In this document: piece after piece, positions 7,934 to 20,290 of the stretch | Layout: each line of letters opens with the position of its first letter | How positions within the stretch are numbered: position 1 is the first letter of the stretch | From: Muriicola soli | Lineage (GTDB): Bacteria > Bacteroidota > Bacteroidia > Flavobacteriales > Flavobacteriaceae | Direction of reading: 5' to 3' | NCBI RefSeq assembly: GCF_004139715.1 | Contig: NZ_CP035544.1 | Span: forward strand, 682,001 to 746,000 | Length of the DNA stretch: 64,000 nucleotides | The notes under the pieces: model-generated | What the model was told of the DNA's origin: nothing | The model's input: the letters and a program-made list of their open reading frames with translations, nothing else | The model's database searches: none | Made by a program: the position numbers and the translations under genes

Positions 7934-9365
7934 AAATAATTTCCTGCTGTTCGCTTTAGCGGCATGGACCTTTACGGGCTTCGCTCAGGAAGAAGCCCCT
8001 GCGGAAGTTTCTGAGGATCAAGTACAAGAAATGTCCGAAACCACTGCGTCTGCTAAAGACACTATTAATTCATTCGAACGGATTAAGTTAGACGGAATAG
8101 CTGCTGTTGTTGGGGACTACGTTATTCTCGACTCCGATATCGAGAAAACGCTGATTGATCTCAGGAGTCAGGGCGCTTCAACAGAAGACATCACCCATTG
8201 TAGTCTTTTAGGGAAGCTTATGGAAGACCGACTTTACGCTCATCAGGCTGTTCAGGACAGTATCCTGGTTTCTGATGACGAGGTAAATGCCACCAGTGAC
8301 CGACAGATCCAGCAATTGGTTCAGCAAGTGGGCTCTATGGAGAAGGTACTTCAATTTTATAAAAAAGAGACCGTAGAGGATTTCAGGGAAGAACTCTACA
8401 ACATCAACAAACTCAGGATGCTGTCTGAAAAGATGCAACAGAAAATCGTAGGCGAAATCCAGGTTACCCCTGAGGAAGTACGGCAGTTCTTTAGGAATAT
8501 TCCGGAAGACGAAAAACCCGTCTTCGGAGCTGAACTTGAAATTTCTCAAATCGTAAAGACACCTGTGATTCCTGAGGAAGAAAAGCAGAAGGTGGTCAAT
8601 AAGTTAAGGGAGATTAAAGCCGATATCGAGGACAATGATGCCAGTTTTAGCGTTAAAGCCATCCTGTATTCCCAGGATCCGGGATCTAAGTCGAAAGGCG
8701 GTTTTTACAGTATGACCAGAGAGACACCTTTTGTAAAGGAGTTTAAAGACGTGGCCTTTAGCCTGCAGGAGGGCGAGATTTCGGAACCCTTCGAGACTAC
8801 CTTCGGTTATCATATTATTTTTATTGAAAAGATACGCGGGCAGGAATTAGACTTGCGGCATATCCTTATCCAGCCCGAAATTCCTCAGGCAGCAGTTGAG
8901 GCAGCAAAAATTGAATTAGATACCATCCGAAAACAAATCATGGAGGGCAAATACACTTTTGCAGAAGCTGCCCTTAATTTTTCAGATGAAAAAGAGACGA
9001 AGTTTGACGGAGGCCTGCTGAGGAATCCAATCAATTTTGATTCTCGATTTGAATTGACAAAAATGGATCCAACCCTCTACAATCAGGTTCGGAATCTAAA
9101 GGATGAAGAGATATCTTACCCACTGCTGGAATCAGACCCCAGGGGTGGCCCTCCAAAATATAAGATCCTGAAGGTAACCAACAGATATGACGAGCACGAA
9201 GCTGATTTTGCCAAGGATTATTTAAAGATTCAGGAACTGGCCCTCAGGGAAAAGCAATATAAAGCCATCAAAGAATGGATGGATGAGCATATCGATGACA
9301 CCTATGTGAGCGTTAATGTGGCAAACAGATCTTGTGAATTTGCTAATAACTGGGTGAAGGAATAG
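7920..9365 (+). CDS. SurA-like periplasmic peptidyl-prolyl isomerase
   Basis: 481 residues with a cleavable signal peptide (FTGFAQ). Architecture follows SurA: an N-terminal chaperone module (about residues 50-190) and two parvulin domains in tandem. The first has ELEISQIVKTP, then GGFYSMTRETPFVKEFKDVAFSLQEGEISEPFETTFGYHIIFIEK (given here in parts: F-K-D-V-A-F-S-L and T-x-F-G-Y-H-I-I). The second starts at LDLRHILIQPEIP. Such proteins fold outer-membrane proteins in the periplasm. Gene order isomerase-isomerase-moxR is familiar from Bacteroidetes. Confidence 0.88.
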   Translation: MKKIKNNFLLFALAAWTFTGFAQEEAPAEVSEDQVQEMSETTASAKDTINSFERIKLDGIAAVVGDYVILDSDIEKTLIDLRSQGASTEDITHCSLLGKLMEDRLYAHQAVQDSILVSDDEVNATSDRQIQQLVQQVGSMEKVLQFYKKETVEDFREELYNINKLRMLSEKMQQKIVGEIQVTPEEVRQFFRNIPEDEKPVFGAELEISQIVKTPVIPEEEKQKVVNKLREIKADIEDNDASFSVKAILYSQDPGSKSKGGFYSMTRETPFVKEFKDVAFSLQEGEISEPFETTFGYHIIFIEKIRGQELDLRHILIQPEIPQAAVEAAKIELDTIRKQIMEGKYTFAEAALNFSDEKETKFDGGLLRNPINFDSRFELTKMDPTLYNQVRNLKDEEISYPLLESDPRGGPPKYKILKVTNRYDEHEADFAKDYLKIQELALREKQYKAIKEWMDEHIDDTYVSVNVANRSCEFANNWVKE

Positions 9366-9368
9366 ACT

Positions 9369-10322
9369 ATGTCAGATGTTAAGGCCATTGAAGAATTAGG
9401 TAAAAAACACCTATCCCTGAAAAGGGAAATTGCGAAAGTAATTGTAGGTCAGAATGAGGTCATAGATCTTATCCTATTGTCTATTTACACCGGGGGACAC
9501 TCCCTGTTGATTGGTGTTCCGGGTTTGGCGAAAACCTTGATGGTAAATACAATTGCTCAAACTCTTGGTCTCGATTTTAAGCGTATCCAATTTACTCCAG
9601 ATCTTATGCCCAGTGATATTCTGGGCAGCGAGGTATTAGATCAAAACAGAACTTTTAAATTTATCAAAGGCCCTGTCTTTGCCAATATTATCCTGGCGGA
9701 TGAAATCAACCGGACGCCACCCAAAACCCAGGCAGCCTTGCTTGAGGCCATGCAGGAAAGGGCCGTAACCATTGCCGGGGAAAGACATAAACTCAGCTCC
9801 CCGTATTTTGTCCTGGCCACCCAAAACCCCATTGAACAGGAAGGGACCTATCCTTTACCCGAGGCGCAATTAGACCGGTTTATGTTTGCTATTGAGTTAA
9901 AATATCCCTCACTGGCCGAAGAAGTTCAGATTGTAAAAGAGACCACAGATGACGAGGAAGCAACGATCAATGCTCTTTTCAATGCCGAGGAAATTCTCGC
10001 AGTGCAGCATCTTGTAAGGCGGATTCCTGTTCCAAACAATGTGGTAGAATACGCCGTGAAGTTGGTAAATAATACCCGCCCCGGAACTCCTTCATCTTCG
10101 GATTATATCAACCAGTATCTCGATTGGGGTGCAGGTCCAAGGGCTTCTCAAAACCTTGTTCTCGGTGCAAAAGCTCATGCCGCAGTACATGGAAAATTCT
10201 CTCCAGACATCGAAGATGTTCAAGCCATTGCACTCGGTATTTTGAGGCACAGAATTATAAAAAACTACAAGGCTGAGGCAGAAGGCATCAGCGAAGAGGA
10301 TATTATTCACCATTTAATGTAG
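9369..10322 (+). CDS. MoxR-family AAA+ ATPase
   Basis: 317 residues. Walker A GVPGLAKT near residue 50, Walker [12 protein letters not shown], the sensor region [22 protein letters not shown], and the C-terminal AAA lid with [16 protein letters not shown]. This is the MoxR branch of AAA+ proteins, which usually act as cytoplasmic chaperones for enzyme maturation together with von Willebrand A proteins. Here it follows the SurA-like gene by 3 bp, so co-expression with envelope folding factors is expected. No vWA gene is present downstream. Confidence 0.92.
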   Translation: MSDVKAIEELGKKHLSLKREIAKVIVGQNEVIDLILLSIYTGGHSLLIGVPGLAKTLMVNTIAQTLGLDFKRIQFTPDLMPSDILGSEVLDQNRTFKFIKGPVFANIILADEINRTPPKTQAALLEAMQERAVTIAGERHKLSSPYFVLATQNPIEQEGTYPLPEAQLDRFMFAIELKYPSLAEEVQIVKETTDDEEATINALFNAEEILAVQHLVRRIPVPNNVVEYAVKLVNNTRPGTPSSSDYINQYLDWGAGPRASQNLVLGAKAHAAVHGKFSPDIEDVQAIALGILRHRIIKNYKAEAEGISEEDIIHHLM

Positions 10323-10508
10323 CCTTATTTAATCTTGCTGCAGCTGTGGCATATCCCTCTTAACAGGCTGATAAGCAATCTACAATTTTCAAATCCCTAT
10401 TTTTTTCGTTTTTTATTCTGTTGTGAGCAATGGGATATATCCTATTTTACAGACTTCATAATACTTTAGAAGGGCTCTAAAAAGTTTCAAGAACCCCTTT
10501 TAATTTTT

Positions 10509-10516
10509 TATCTTTG
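10509..10516 (+). promoter_or_regulatory. Predicted -7 element for aconitase
   Basis: TATCTTTG matches the TAnnTTTG -7 consensus and lies 31 bp before the ATG. The TTG element at the expected distance is not clear. The 224-bp gap before aconitase otherwise holds a weak imperfect hairpin (about 10471-10500) and AT-rich sequence. Confidence 0.45.
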
Positions 10517-10546
10517 GGAGATTAACAATTGATAAACTAACGTATA

Positions 10547-12820
10547 ATGGCATTTGATATCGACATGATTAAAGGCGTTTACGCCAAGATGGGAGAACGG
10601 GTTGATGCAGCTCGTAAATTAGTGGGGAAACCACTCACCCTGTCTGAAAAAATACTTTACTCTCATTTGTGGGAAGGAACCCCTTCTACAGTCTTCAGAA
10701 GAGGAAAGGATTATGTCGATTTTGCCCCTGACAGGGTGGCTTGCCAGGATGCTACGGCTCAAATGGCTCTTTTGCAGTTTATGCACGCCGGTAAACCTAA
10801 AGTTGCAGTCCCGACCACAGTACATTGTGACCACCTTATTCAGGCAAAAGTTGGGGCTGAAGCCGATCTTAAAAGGGCAAATCAAACCAGTAATGAAGTT
10901 TTCGATTTTCTGGAATCGGTCTCAAATAAATACGGGATAGGTTTCTGGAAGCCGGGAGCAGGGATCATCCACCAGGTAGTGCTTGAAAACTACGCCTTTC
11001 CGGGAGGGATGATGATAGGAACCGATTCACATACAGTGAATGCAGGAGGATTAGGAATGGTCGCCATTGGGGTTGGCGGTGCTGATGCTGTTGATGTTAT
11101 GGCCGGCATGGCCTGGGAACTCAAGTTTCCCAAGTTGATCGGAGTAAAATTAAAAGGGAAATTAAGCGGATGGACAGCCCCCAAGGATGTTATCCTGAAA
11201 GTCGCCGACATATTAACCGTTAAAGGAGGTACCGGAGCAATTGTAGAATATTTTGGTGAAGGAGCCACTTCAATGTCCTGTACCGGAAAAGGAACTATTT
11301 GTAATATGGGAGCAGAAGTTGGAGCTACAACTTCAACTTTTGGTTACGATGAATCAATGGATCGATACCTCAGGGGAACGGATAGGGCAGATGTTGCCGA
11401 TGAAGCTAAAAAAGTAGCCGAGCACCTCACTGCAGATCCAGAGGTATACCAGGAGCCAGAAAAATATTTTGACCAGGTGATAGAGATCGATCTAAACACT
11501 CTTGAACCTCATCTCAACGGGCCATTTACGCCGGACCTTTCTACGCCCATTTCTAAAATGAGCGAGGCTGCTAAAGCCAATGACTGGCCTTTAAATGTAG
11601 AAGTTGGCCTTATCGGATCATGTACTAATTCGTCTTATGAAGACATTTCCAGGGCCGCATCTCTGGCAAAACAGGTCTCAGAGAAGAATTTAAAGACAAA
11701 ATCGAAGTTTACCATCACTCCGGGTTCAGAACTAGTGCGCTACACCATTGAACGAGACGGATTTATCAAGACCTTCAACAATATCGGTGCAACCGTTTTT
11801 GCCAACGCATGCGGACCGTGCATCGGTATGTGGGATCGCTACGGCGACAAGGCGGCAAATGGCCCCCGAAATACCATCGTACATTCGTTTAACCGGAATT
11901 TTGCCAAAAGGGCTGATGGAAATCCGAATACTTTAGCATTTGTAGGATCTCCTGAACTGGTAACTGCCATTGCTATCGCAGGAAGATTAGACTTCAACCC
12001 TATTACAGATTCACTGATTAACGAAGACGGACAAGAAGTTAGGCTAGATGAACCCCGCGGCTACGAACTTCCGCCGGAAGGCTTTGCGGTTGAGGATGCA
12101 GGTTACGTTGCCCCAAAGGAAGACGGCAGCTCTGTGGATGTTAAGGTAGCTACCGACTCAGAACGCTTACAACTTCTTGCACCCTTTACACCTATTTCCA
12201 ATGAAAGTCTGCAAGGAATGAAATTGTTGATCAAGGCCTTTGGAAAATGTACGACCGACCATATTTCTATGGCAGGACCCTGGTTGAGGTACAGAGGGCA
12301 TTTAGACAATATCGCCAATAATACCCTTATCGGTGCCGTAAATGCCTTTAACAAGAAGACCAATTTTGTAAAGAACCAACTTACAGGGGAATACGGAGGC
12401 GTACCCGATACACAGAGACTGTATAAGGAAAAAGGGATCAAGACCATTGTTGTGGGTGATCACAACTACGGAGAAGGTTCTTCAAGGGAACACGCAGCCA
12501 TGCAACCCAGGCATCTGGGGGTAGCAGCTGTCCTGGTTAAATCGTTTGCCAGGATCCATGAAACCAACCTAAAGAAACAGGGAATGTTGGCGCTCACTTT
12601 TAGCAACGAAGCTGATTACGATAAGATACAGGAAGACGATACCTTTAATTTTATCGATATTCAAAATTTTGCTCCGGATGTTCCGCTTACCATTGAAGTT
12701 GTGCATAAGGATGGATTAAAGGATAAGATCAAGGTGAATCATACCTACAATGCTCAGCAGATTGCCTGGTTCCGGGAAGGATCGGCCCTTAATGTTATCA
12801 AAAAAGAAAATGCTGCATGA
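10547..12820 (+). CDS. acn: Aconitate hydratase
   Basis: 757 residues, the length of the mitochondrial-type aconitase common in Bacteroidetes. Cluster ligands are visible: Cys in [13 protein letters not shown] and the CxxC pair in [13 protein letters not shown]. Other family landmarks are [14 protein letters not shown], and the C-terminal swivel domain with [14 protein letters not shown] and [15 protein letters not shown]. It interconverts citrate and isocitrate in the cytoplasm (TCA cycle) using a [4Fe-4S] cluster. A single-gene unit with its own promoter and in-frame from end to end. Confidence 0.97.
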   Translation: MAFDIDMIKGVYAKMGERVDAARKLVGKPLTLSEKILYSHLWEGTPSTVFRRGKDYVDFAPDRVACQDATAQMALLQFMHAGKPKVAVPTTVHCDHLIQAKVGAEADLKRANQTSNEVFDFLESVSNKYGIGFWKPGAGIIHQVVLENYAFPGGMMIGTDSHTVNAGGLGMVAIGVGGADAVDVMAGMAWELKFPKLIGVKLKGKLSGWTAPKDVILKVADILTVKGGTGAIVEYFGEGATSMSCTGKGTICNMGAEVGATTSTFGYDESMDRYLRGTDRADVADEAKKVAEHLTADPEVYQEPEKYFDQVIEIDLNTLEPHLNGPFTPDLSTPISKMSEAAKANDWPLNVEVGLIGSCTNSSYEDISRAASLAKQVSEKNLKTKSKFTITPGSELVRYTIERDGFIKTFNNIGATVFANACGPCIGMWDRYGDKAANGPRNTIVHSFNRNFAKRADGNPNTLAFVGSPELVTAIAIAGRLDFNPITDSLINEDGQEVRLDEPRGYELPPEGFAVEDAGYVAPKEDGSSVDVKVATDSERLQLLAPFTPISNESLQGMKLLIKAFGKCTTDHISMAGPWLRYRGHLDNIANNTLIGAVNAFNKKTNFVKNQLTGEYGGVPDTQRLYKEKGIKTIVVGDHNYGEGSSREHAAMQPRHLGVAAVLVKSFARIHETNLKKQGMLALTFSNEADYDKIQEDDTFNFIDIQNFAPDVPLTIEVVHKDGLKDKIKVNHTYNAQQIAWFREGSALNVIKKENAA

Positions 12821-12883
12821 TCGGTCTTATTTGATCAAACTGGTACAACCAGAAGACCCTCCTAATTCAATAAGACATATTTC

Positions 12884-13447
12884 ATGGCCATAAAGAAAAA
12901 GACGGTACTCAATATCCTTCTTATAGCTTTTATTCTTTCTTTTTTTGTTACTCCCCTGGGGTATCATAGTAAGATTTTATTAAACCGTATTTTTTCGGGT
13001 ACACCTTCTGAAATACCCATAGGAAAAAGGAAGCAGATCACTGATTATGACTGGCGGCTAAAAGACGAAGATTGGAATATTATCAATTTCAGTCCATCAA
13101 AAGGAAAGGTAGTTTTTATCAATTTCTGGGCTTCCTGGAGCCTGCCGTCAGACGCCCAACTCAATAGTATTCAGAAGCTCTACGATAAATTTAAGGGGAA
13201 AGTTGATTTTTATATAATCACCAATGAGGAGCAGGCCCCTGTTCGGGAATATATGGAGGAGAAGGAGTACGACTTTCCTGTAACCTACCTTATAATTGGA
13301 GATAAATCCGCACTTCCTGTTTTAGAACCCCCCGGATCTTATGTCGTTGATAAAAAGGGTTATGTAGTCGCAGAAGAGCTCGCTATAAAGGATTGGGACA
13401 ATGAGAAGGTATTTGAATTGATTGAAAAGTTGTTGAACGAAAAGTGA
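12884..13447 (+). CDS. TlpA/thioredoxin-like membrane-anchored protein lacking the active-site cysteines
   Basis: 187 residues. An N-terminal hydrophobic stretch (about 8-27) works as a membrane anchor or uncleaved signal; the remainder is a TlpA/ResA-type thioredoxin fold (GKVVFINFWASW, the FPVTYLI region preceding the cis-Pro strand, and SYVVDKKGYVV). The place of the CxxC active site reads W85-S86-L87-P88-S89, so both cysteines are serines, and redox exchange by this motif is ruled out. Perhaps a structural or chaperone role. 63 bp after aconitase on the same strand. Confidence 0.8.
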   Translation: MAIKKKTVLNILLIAFILSFFVTPLGYHSKILLNRIFSGTPSEIPIGKRKQITDYDWRLKDEDWNIINFSPSKGKVVFINFWASWSLPSDAQLNSIQKLYDKFKGKVDFYIITNEEQAPVREYMEEKEYDFPVTYLIIGDKSALPVLEPPGSYVVDKKGYVVAEELAIKDWDNEKVFELIEKLLNEK

Positions 13448-13637
13448 ATTAAAGACGACCTTCCGGAAGGCTAGTTGTGGGTTTTTACAGTATAGGGGCC
13501 TTATTTTTAGCATTTTGAATTGCTTCAACTCATATAATTGAAACCCAGCTGGGATAGAAACGGCCAAAACAGGAGCTTAGGATTGGCATAAGAACTCTGT
13601 AAGAGAAATGCCTGATAATTTATTGACGCAGTAAAAA

Positions 13638-14349
13638 GTGGCATCACAGATCACCACCTTAACTTTTTTCAAATACAAGAAGCTCACAGATCAGATCTGG
13701 GCCTTTGGCATGATGCAATTCGCCCACTCCTCGTTGAGAAAAACAGAAGGTCTTACTTTCTATAAGCTTTTGGGAACAGGCAGAGAAGGATTTGATCCCA
13801 AACCTGATTGGAGCGTTTACGCCCTTCTACAAGTATGGGAAAGTGAGGAAAAGGCAGATGTTTTTTTTCAACATTCATCCCTGATAAAAAAATACAGAAA
13901 GCACAGTCACGAAAACTGGACCTTGTATTTGAGGAATAAGATAGCAAGGGGAAAATGGGCCGGCAGCAATCCGTTTTCTGTTTATCCTGAACTAACTGAA
14001 AAGATTCCTTATGTAGTTGCTATTACAAGGGCTACCATCAAATTCAAGTACCTCCGCAGATTCTGGAAAAGTGTCCCCGCTTCTCAAAACCCATTGCGGG
14101 GTAATTCTAATCTGATCTATACCAAAGGAATTGGGGAGTTGCCCTTTATGCAAATGGCTACTTTTAGTCTATGGGAGAATCAGCAAGCCTTAGACGAATT
14201 TGCATACAGAAGCAAAGAACACATTAAAGTGATCGGAGATACTCGCACCCTTGGTTGGTATAAAGAGGAACTGTTTTCGCGTTTTCAACCCTATCGTTCA
14301 CTCGGATGCTGGGAGGGAAGAAATCCACTGATCTTTAAGGAATCCGATC

Positions 14350-14357
<8 letters not shown>
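13638..14357 (+). CDS. crtA: CrtA-type carotenoid oxygenase (probable carotenoid 2-hydroxylase)
   Basis: 239 residues of the spheroidene monooxygenase (CrtA) family: LTFFKYKKLTDQIWAFGMMQ at the N-terminus, the heme-type helical pattern in the middle and RTLGWYKEELFSRFQPY at the end. The start is GTG; a stop codon four bases upstream in frame leaves no earlier option, and the next ATG would cut into the conserved N-terminus. The related enzyme of Flavobacterium P99-3 was reported to hydroxylate C-2 in myxol formation (recalled from the literature). It faces cruF and overlaps its end by 8 bp. Confidence 0.83.
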
Positions 14358-16464
<2,107 letters not shown>

Positions 16465-16469
16465 GGAAT

Positions 16470-16922
16470 TTATTTCTTAAAATATTTGAAAGGAACCCAA
16501 AGCATGCCAAAACATTCTCCTTCTTCTTTCCCGAGATGCTTGTGATGGATCTTGTGCGCACGTCGCACTCCTCTGGCATACCAATTATTGGCGTTCCTGA
16601 AAATTTTAAACCGCTGATGGATAAAAATATCATGAACCAGGAAGTAAGTAGCACCATATGCCATAATCCCGAAACCGATGGGATAGCCATACCAGAAAGT
16701 ACTATTACCGGCCAGTATAATGAAGGTCATGCTCAGTACGGCATAAAAGATAAAGAAGGCATCATTTCGTTCAAACCAGGAATCGTGATCTTTCCTGTGG
16801 TGATCCTTGTGAAGGCTCCAGAGAAAACCGTGCATTATATATTTATGGGTAAACCAGGCCATAAATTCCATAATGCAAAATGTGGTTAGGAAAATTAAGA
16901 TCCAGAATACTATTTTCATCAT
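16470..16922 (-). CDS. crtZ: Beta-carotene hydroxylase (fatty acid hydroxylase superfamily)
   Basis: 150 residues, four membrane helices and the full set of di-iron histidine motifs of CrtZ: HKYIMH near residue 28, HKDHHRKDH around 40, HDIFIHQRF about 100 and RAHKIHHKH around 120. It introduces the 3-hydroxyl on a beta ionone ring. The gene starts 6 bp after crtB. Because no lycopene cyclase is in the window, the ring it acts on must be made by an enzyme coded elsewhere. Confidence 0.93.
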   Translation of the reverse strand: MMKIVFWILIFLTTFCIMEFMAWFTHKYIMHGFLWSLHKDHHRKDHDSWFERNDAFFIFYAVLSMTFIILAGNSTFWYGYPIGFGIMAYGATYFLVHDIFIHQRFKIFRNANNWYARGVRRAHKIHHKHLGKEEGECFGMLWVPFKYFKK

Positions 16923-16928
16923 TAAAAA

Positions 16929-17768
16929 TTATACAAGATTGAGTTTATAATTGACGTATGAAGTCGCCAGTAACCCAAATTTTTGATAGTTGGGAACCCT
17001 GATCCGAGCGTTTTTAATTTCGAGTGATGGGGTGCGCTGAAGTTTTTTCAAGAGCTGAAAGTAGTATTTATAAGCCGTGTATACTCCAAATTTGGCATCA
17101 TTGGGCAGTCTCACAATTCCCTCATAACCTTTTTTGAAGTCCTCTCTGATCTCCTCTACAATAAGCGTTTTGGAAGCCTCGTCTAACTGAAGCAAGTTGG
17201 TATTGGGGAAATACGACCTGTTCAACACTTCATAGTCTGCTTTGAGATCCCTTAAGAAATTGACTTTCTGAAAGGCCGATCCTAGGGCCATAGCAGAATC
17301 CTTTAATTCTTCGTATTGCTGATCATCACCGTTCACAAAGACCCTGAGGCACATCAGGCCTACCACATCAGCAGAACCGTAAATGTATTCTTTAAACTCA
17401 TCCTGAGTAGAATACACCTTCTTGTCAAGGTCCATGCGCATACTTTTCATAAAGGAATCAACCAGATGACGTGGAATATTATATTGATGAAAACTATGCT
17501 GAAAGGCATTTAGTATGGGATTGAGACTAATTTTGTTCAATAAACTGTCTTCCAATTCCTTTTCAAAGGAATTAAAAAGTTCTTTTTTGTTGTAATCGTG
17601 AAAGGAGTCTACAATCTCATCAGCGAAGCGTACAAATCCATAAATATTATAAATATCCTTCCTGATGGAAGGAGCAAGCATCTTTGTAGCAAGTGCAAAG
17701 GAAGTGCTGTAAGACTGGGTTACGGTCTTACTACACTCATATGATACCTGGTCGAAAATAGACTTCAT
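16929..17768 (-). CDS. crtB: Phytoene synthase
   Basis: 279 residues of the squalene/phytoene synthase family. The first aspartate-rich motif is FVRFADEIVDSF (DExxD), the second lies at VNFLRDLKADYE (D-x-x-x-D), and SYSTSFALATKML marks the N-terminus. It condenses two geranylgeranyl diphosphates to phytoene, the entry to the carotenoid pathway. Starts 10 bp after the crtI stop in the repaired reading; operon position two after the regulator. Confidence 0.95.
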   Translation of the reverse strand: MKSIFDQVSYECSKTVTQSYSTSFALATKMLAPSIRKDIYNIYGFVRFADEIVDSFHDYNKKELFNSFEKELEDSLLNKISLNPILNAFQHSFHQYNIPRHLVDSFMKSMRMDLDKKVYSTQDEFKEYIYGSADVVGLMCLRVFVNGDDQQYEELKDSAMALGSAFQKVNFLRDLKADYEVLNRSYFPNTNLLQLDEASKTLIVEEIREDFKKGYEGIVRLPNDAKFGVYTAYKYYFQLLKKLQRTPSLEIKNARIRVPNYQKFGLLATSYVNYKLNLV

Positions 17769-17778
17769 GAAGCGATAA

Positions 17779-19235
17779 TTACTTTTGTTGACTAATAAGT
17801 TCAGATACTAATTTGCCCGAAATCAAGGACGGCGGTACCCCGGGTCCTGGTACGGTCAATTGTCCTGTGAAAAACAGATCTTTTACTTTTTTACTCTTGA
17901 GACCTGGTCTTAGAAAAGCAGTTTGTAAAAGAGTATTGGCCATTCCATATGCATTCCCCTTGTACGAATTGTACTGCTCCTTAAAGTCATTGACACAAAA
18001 GGACTCCTTAAATATAATATTATTTTTAGCTGCTGAGCTGTTCGTTCTTCCAGCCTATTGATAATGATGTCAAAATATTGCTCCCGGAGCTCGTCGTTAT
18101 CTTCCAGATCAGGTGCGATAGGAACGAGAAAAAAACCGGTTTCATAGCCCTCAGGCGCCATTGATGCATCGGTGACAGAGGGGAAATTTACGTAGAATAA
18201 CGGTTCTGTCGGCCATTTGGGCTCATCGTAGATTTCTTCCGCATGTCGCTCAAAATCAGTGTCAAAGAACAGGTTGTGATGTTCAATATTCTTTAGTTTT
18301 TTATCAAACCCCACATAGAAGAGTAGGGAGGAGGGGGCAAACGTCTTGTTTTCCCAGTAGGCTTCCGAATACTGTCTGTACTGTGGGTCTAAAAGCGTTT
18401 CTGAGTGGTGATAATCCGCGCCTGATAAGACAAAATCAGCCTCAATTTGCTGTTGATTTATTTCAATACCCTCAGCTTTTCCATTCGCTACCCTGATCTT
18501 CTCAACAGCATGACCTGTATGGATTTGTACACCGAGTTCTTCCGCCAGTGATTTCATCCCCTCGATAATTTTATACATTCCGCCTTTGGGGTGCCAGGTT
18601 CCTAGCCCGAAATCGGCAAAATTCATAAAACTGTAAAACGATGGGGTCTTGCTGGGTTTCGCCCCGAGAAAAAGTACGGGAAATTCAAGGGTGGCGATCA
18701 GTTTTGGGTTTTTAAATTGTTTTCTTACCTGCCCGCTGATAGTTTTAAAAAACTGATCAACTCTCATCGCCGTATCTACGGTAACCAGTTCAAACGGGGA
18801 GATCCCAGGGCGATATACAATTTTATTGATCGCGATATCGTAATTTTCCTGAGCTTTTGAGATGAACTTTCTCAAATGTGTAGAGCTTCCTGATTCAATT
18901 CGTTCAAACTCTTCACAAATTTTGTCCATACTGTCACCTATGGTAATAACATCATCAGAGAAAAATATTTTATATGCCGGACTCAGTTTATCGAGTTGAT
19001 AGTAATTTGAAGTACTCTTTCCAAAATCGTTGAAGAAGCGTTCAAAGATATCAGGCATCCAGTACCAACTAGGTCCGATATCAAAGGTAAAGCCATCTCT
19101 TACGAGTTGTCTGGCTCTTCCTCCAACGGTATTATTTTTTTCGTAGACATCAACCTCAAAGCCTGCCTTTGCCAGATAACAAGCGGCTGATAGCGAAGAA
19201 AATCCAGATCCTATGATGACAACTTTTTTACTCAT
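17779..19235 (-). CDS. crtI: Phytoene desaturase, interrupted by a -1 frameshift near the C-terminus
   Basis: Reads as 485 residues when one base is added. The N-terminus has the FAD motif VVIIGSGFSSLSAACYL and VYEKNNTVGGRA; the middle carries RDGFTFDIGPSWYWMPD. The frame breaks in a run of five A of the coding strand (plus-strand T5 at 18023-18027), after which the correct C-terminus, KESFCVNDFKEQY and GQLTVPGPGVPPSLISGKL, continues in the next frame to a TAA 10 bp before crtB. It dehydrogenates phytoene to lycopene. Without repair, about 95 conserved residues, including part of the FAD site, would be lost. Confidence 0.88.
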
Positions 19236-19265
19236 GTTTATTAAAGCGTACCATTACTAAAAAAT

Positions 19266-20165
19266 TTACAGGGCTGCGGCTAAATGTTCCACAGATTCAA
19301 ATGCCCTGATATATCCCGGAAGTTTGTTGTTGGCCAGGAATTGAGTTTGCCTGCCTAAAATCCACAATTTAGAAGCGCCGTCCGGACTTAGGATTTCCGT
19401 AAAGTCGTCAATGTATTGCCCTAAGCTGTCTTTGGTAGGAATTACCGTAAAATAGGATAAGAAATGCAGATTTTTGTAGTATTTCTGCAGGTCAGTAAGG
19501 CTATCAAGGGGCATGGTCTGTCCCAGGTAAATAGTCTTATATCCACGTAACAGCAATTCGTAGTTTACAAACAACAACCCAATTTCATGAATTTCGTTTT
19601 CAGGAAGAAATAGGACAAAGACCTTGTCTTCCCTGCTGGGTTCCACGGTCTGAATCTTTTCAGTGCTGGTATATATTTTTTGTTTAATCAAGTTGGTGAT
19701 AAAGTGTTCGTGGGAAGGACTGATAGTATCGGTTTGCCACAAAAGACCCAATTCGTTGAGAAGGGGAATAAAAACTTCCCAGAAAATCTCTCTGAATGAT
19801 CGTTCAGCTATAAGGCTGTTGTAGGTATTTTGGAAGAGAGACAGATCAAAATTGATCATGGATAATTTAAAGGCATTGATAGCATGGCTTTTGGTGCTGT
19901 TATTTGCTACCAATTCTCTCACCACAATGGGGAGCTCGTCCTCCGGGATCTTGGCAATCTTGGAAATCTTATAGCCACTATTGTACAACAGGGTTATGTT
20001 TAACAACTTTTGAAGACTTGCTAAACTATAAGTGCGAATATTTGTGGCCGTGCGTTCCGGACTTAAAAGTTTGTACCTCTTTTCCCAGATTCGAATGGTA
20101 TGAGCTTTTATACCAGAGAGGTTTTCAAGGTCCCTGATACTAAAGAATTTCTTTACATTGTTCAT
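19266..20165 (-). CDS. MerR-family regulator with B12-binding signature (CarH/LitR type)
   Basis: 299 residues. A MerR winged-helix domain (FSIRDLENLSGIKAHTIR, WEKRYKLLSPERT) fills residues 7-75. The C-terminal half has both signatures of CarH-type photoreceptors: Trp143 followed after nine residues by Glu153-His154, and the Glu191-x-His193-x-x-Gly196 motif whose histidine is the lower cobalt ligand. CarH binds adenosylcobalamin as a tetramer in the dark, represses carotenoid genes, and falls apart in light. Placed 30 bp before crtI, it probably controls the carotenoid operon and itself. Confidence 0.88.
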   Translation of the reverse strand: MNNVKKFFSIRDLENLSGIKAHTIRIWEKRYKLLSPERTATNIRTYSLASLQKLLNITLLYNSGYKISKIAKIPEDELPIVVRELVANNSTKSHAINAFKLSMINFDLSLFQNTYNSLIAERSFREIFWEVFIPLLNELGLLWQTDTISPSHEHFITNLIKQKIYTSTEKIQTVEPSREDKVFVLFLPENEIHEIGLLFVNYELLLRGYKTIYLGQTMPLDSLTDLQKYYKNLHFLSYFTVIPTKDSLGQYIDDFTEILSPDGASKLWILGRQTQFLANNKLPGYIRAFESVEHLAAAL

Positions 20166-20169
20166 TGTA

Positions 20170-20213
20170 TATCACTAAAAGTTAAACAAAGTTACAATTT
20201 TTTAATAGTGATA
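20170..20213 (-). promoter_or_regulatory. Promoter and candidate CarH operator of the carotenoid operon
   Basis: A -7 element TAACTTTG (20194 to 20187, minus strand) is bracketed by an 8-bp inverted repeat: TATCACTA at 20170-20177 and TAGTGATA at 20206-20213. Between them GTTA occurs twice (20181-20184 and 20191-20194). A dimeric or tetrameric repressor bound here would cover the promoter. The TTG element is not clear. Operator role is inferred. Confidence 0.5.
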
Positions 20214-20290
20214 CTTCTAAGGGTAACGTTAAATTTTTATTAGAATGATTGAATTAGGGACCCAACTTTAGGAAGATAACATTCTGTTTC

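Noticed and set aside
10471-10508. A terminator upstream of aconitase
   Set aside because: The stem is short and mismatched, and the following T run is interrupted.
13460-13475. CTTCCGGAAG palindrome after the TlpA-like gene as an operator or terminator
   Set aside because: A short palindrome without T run, and the only copy seen.
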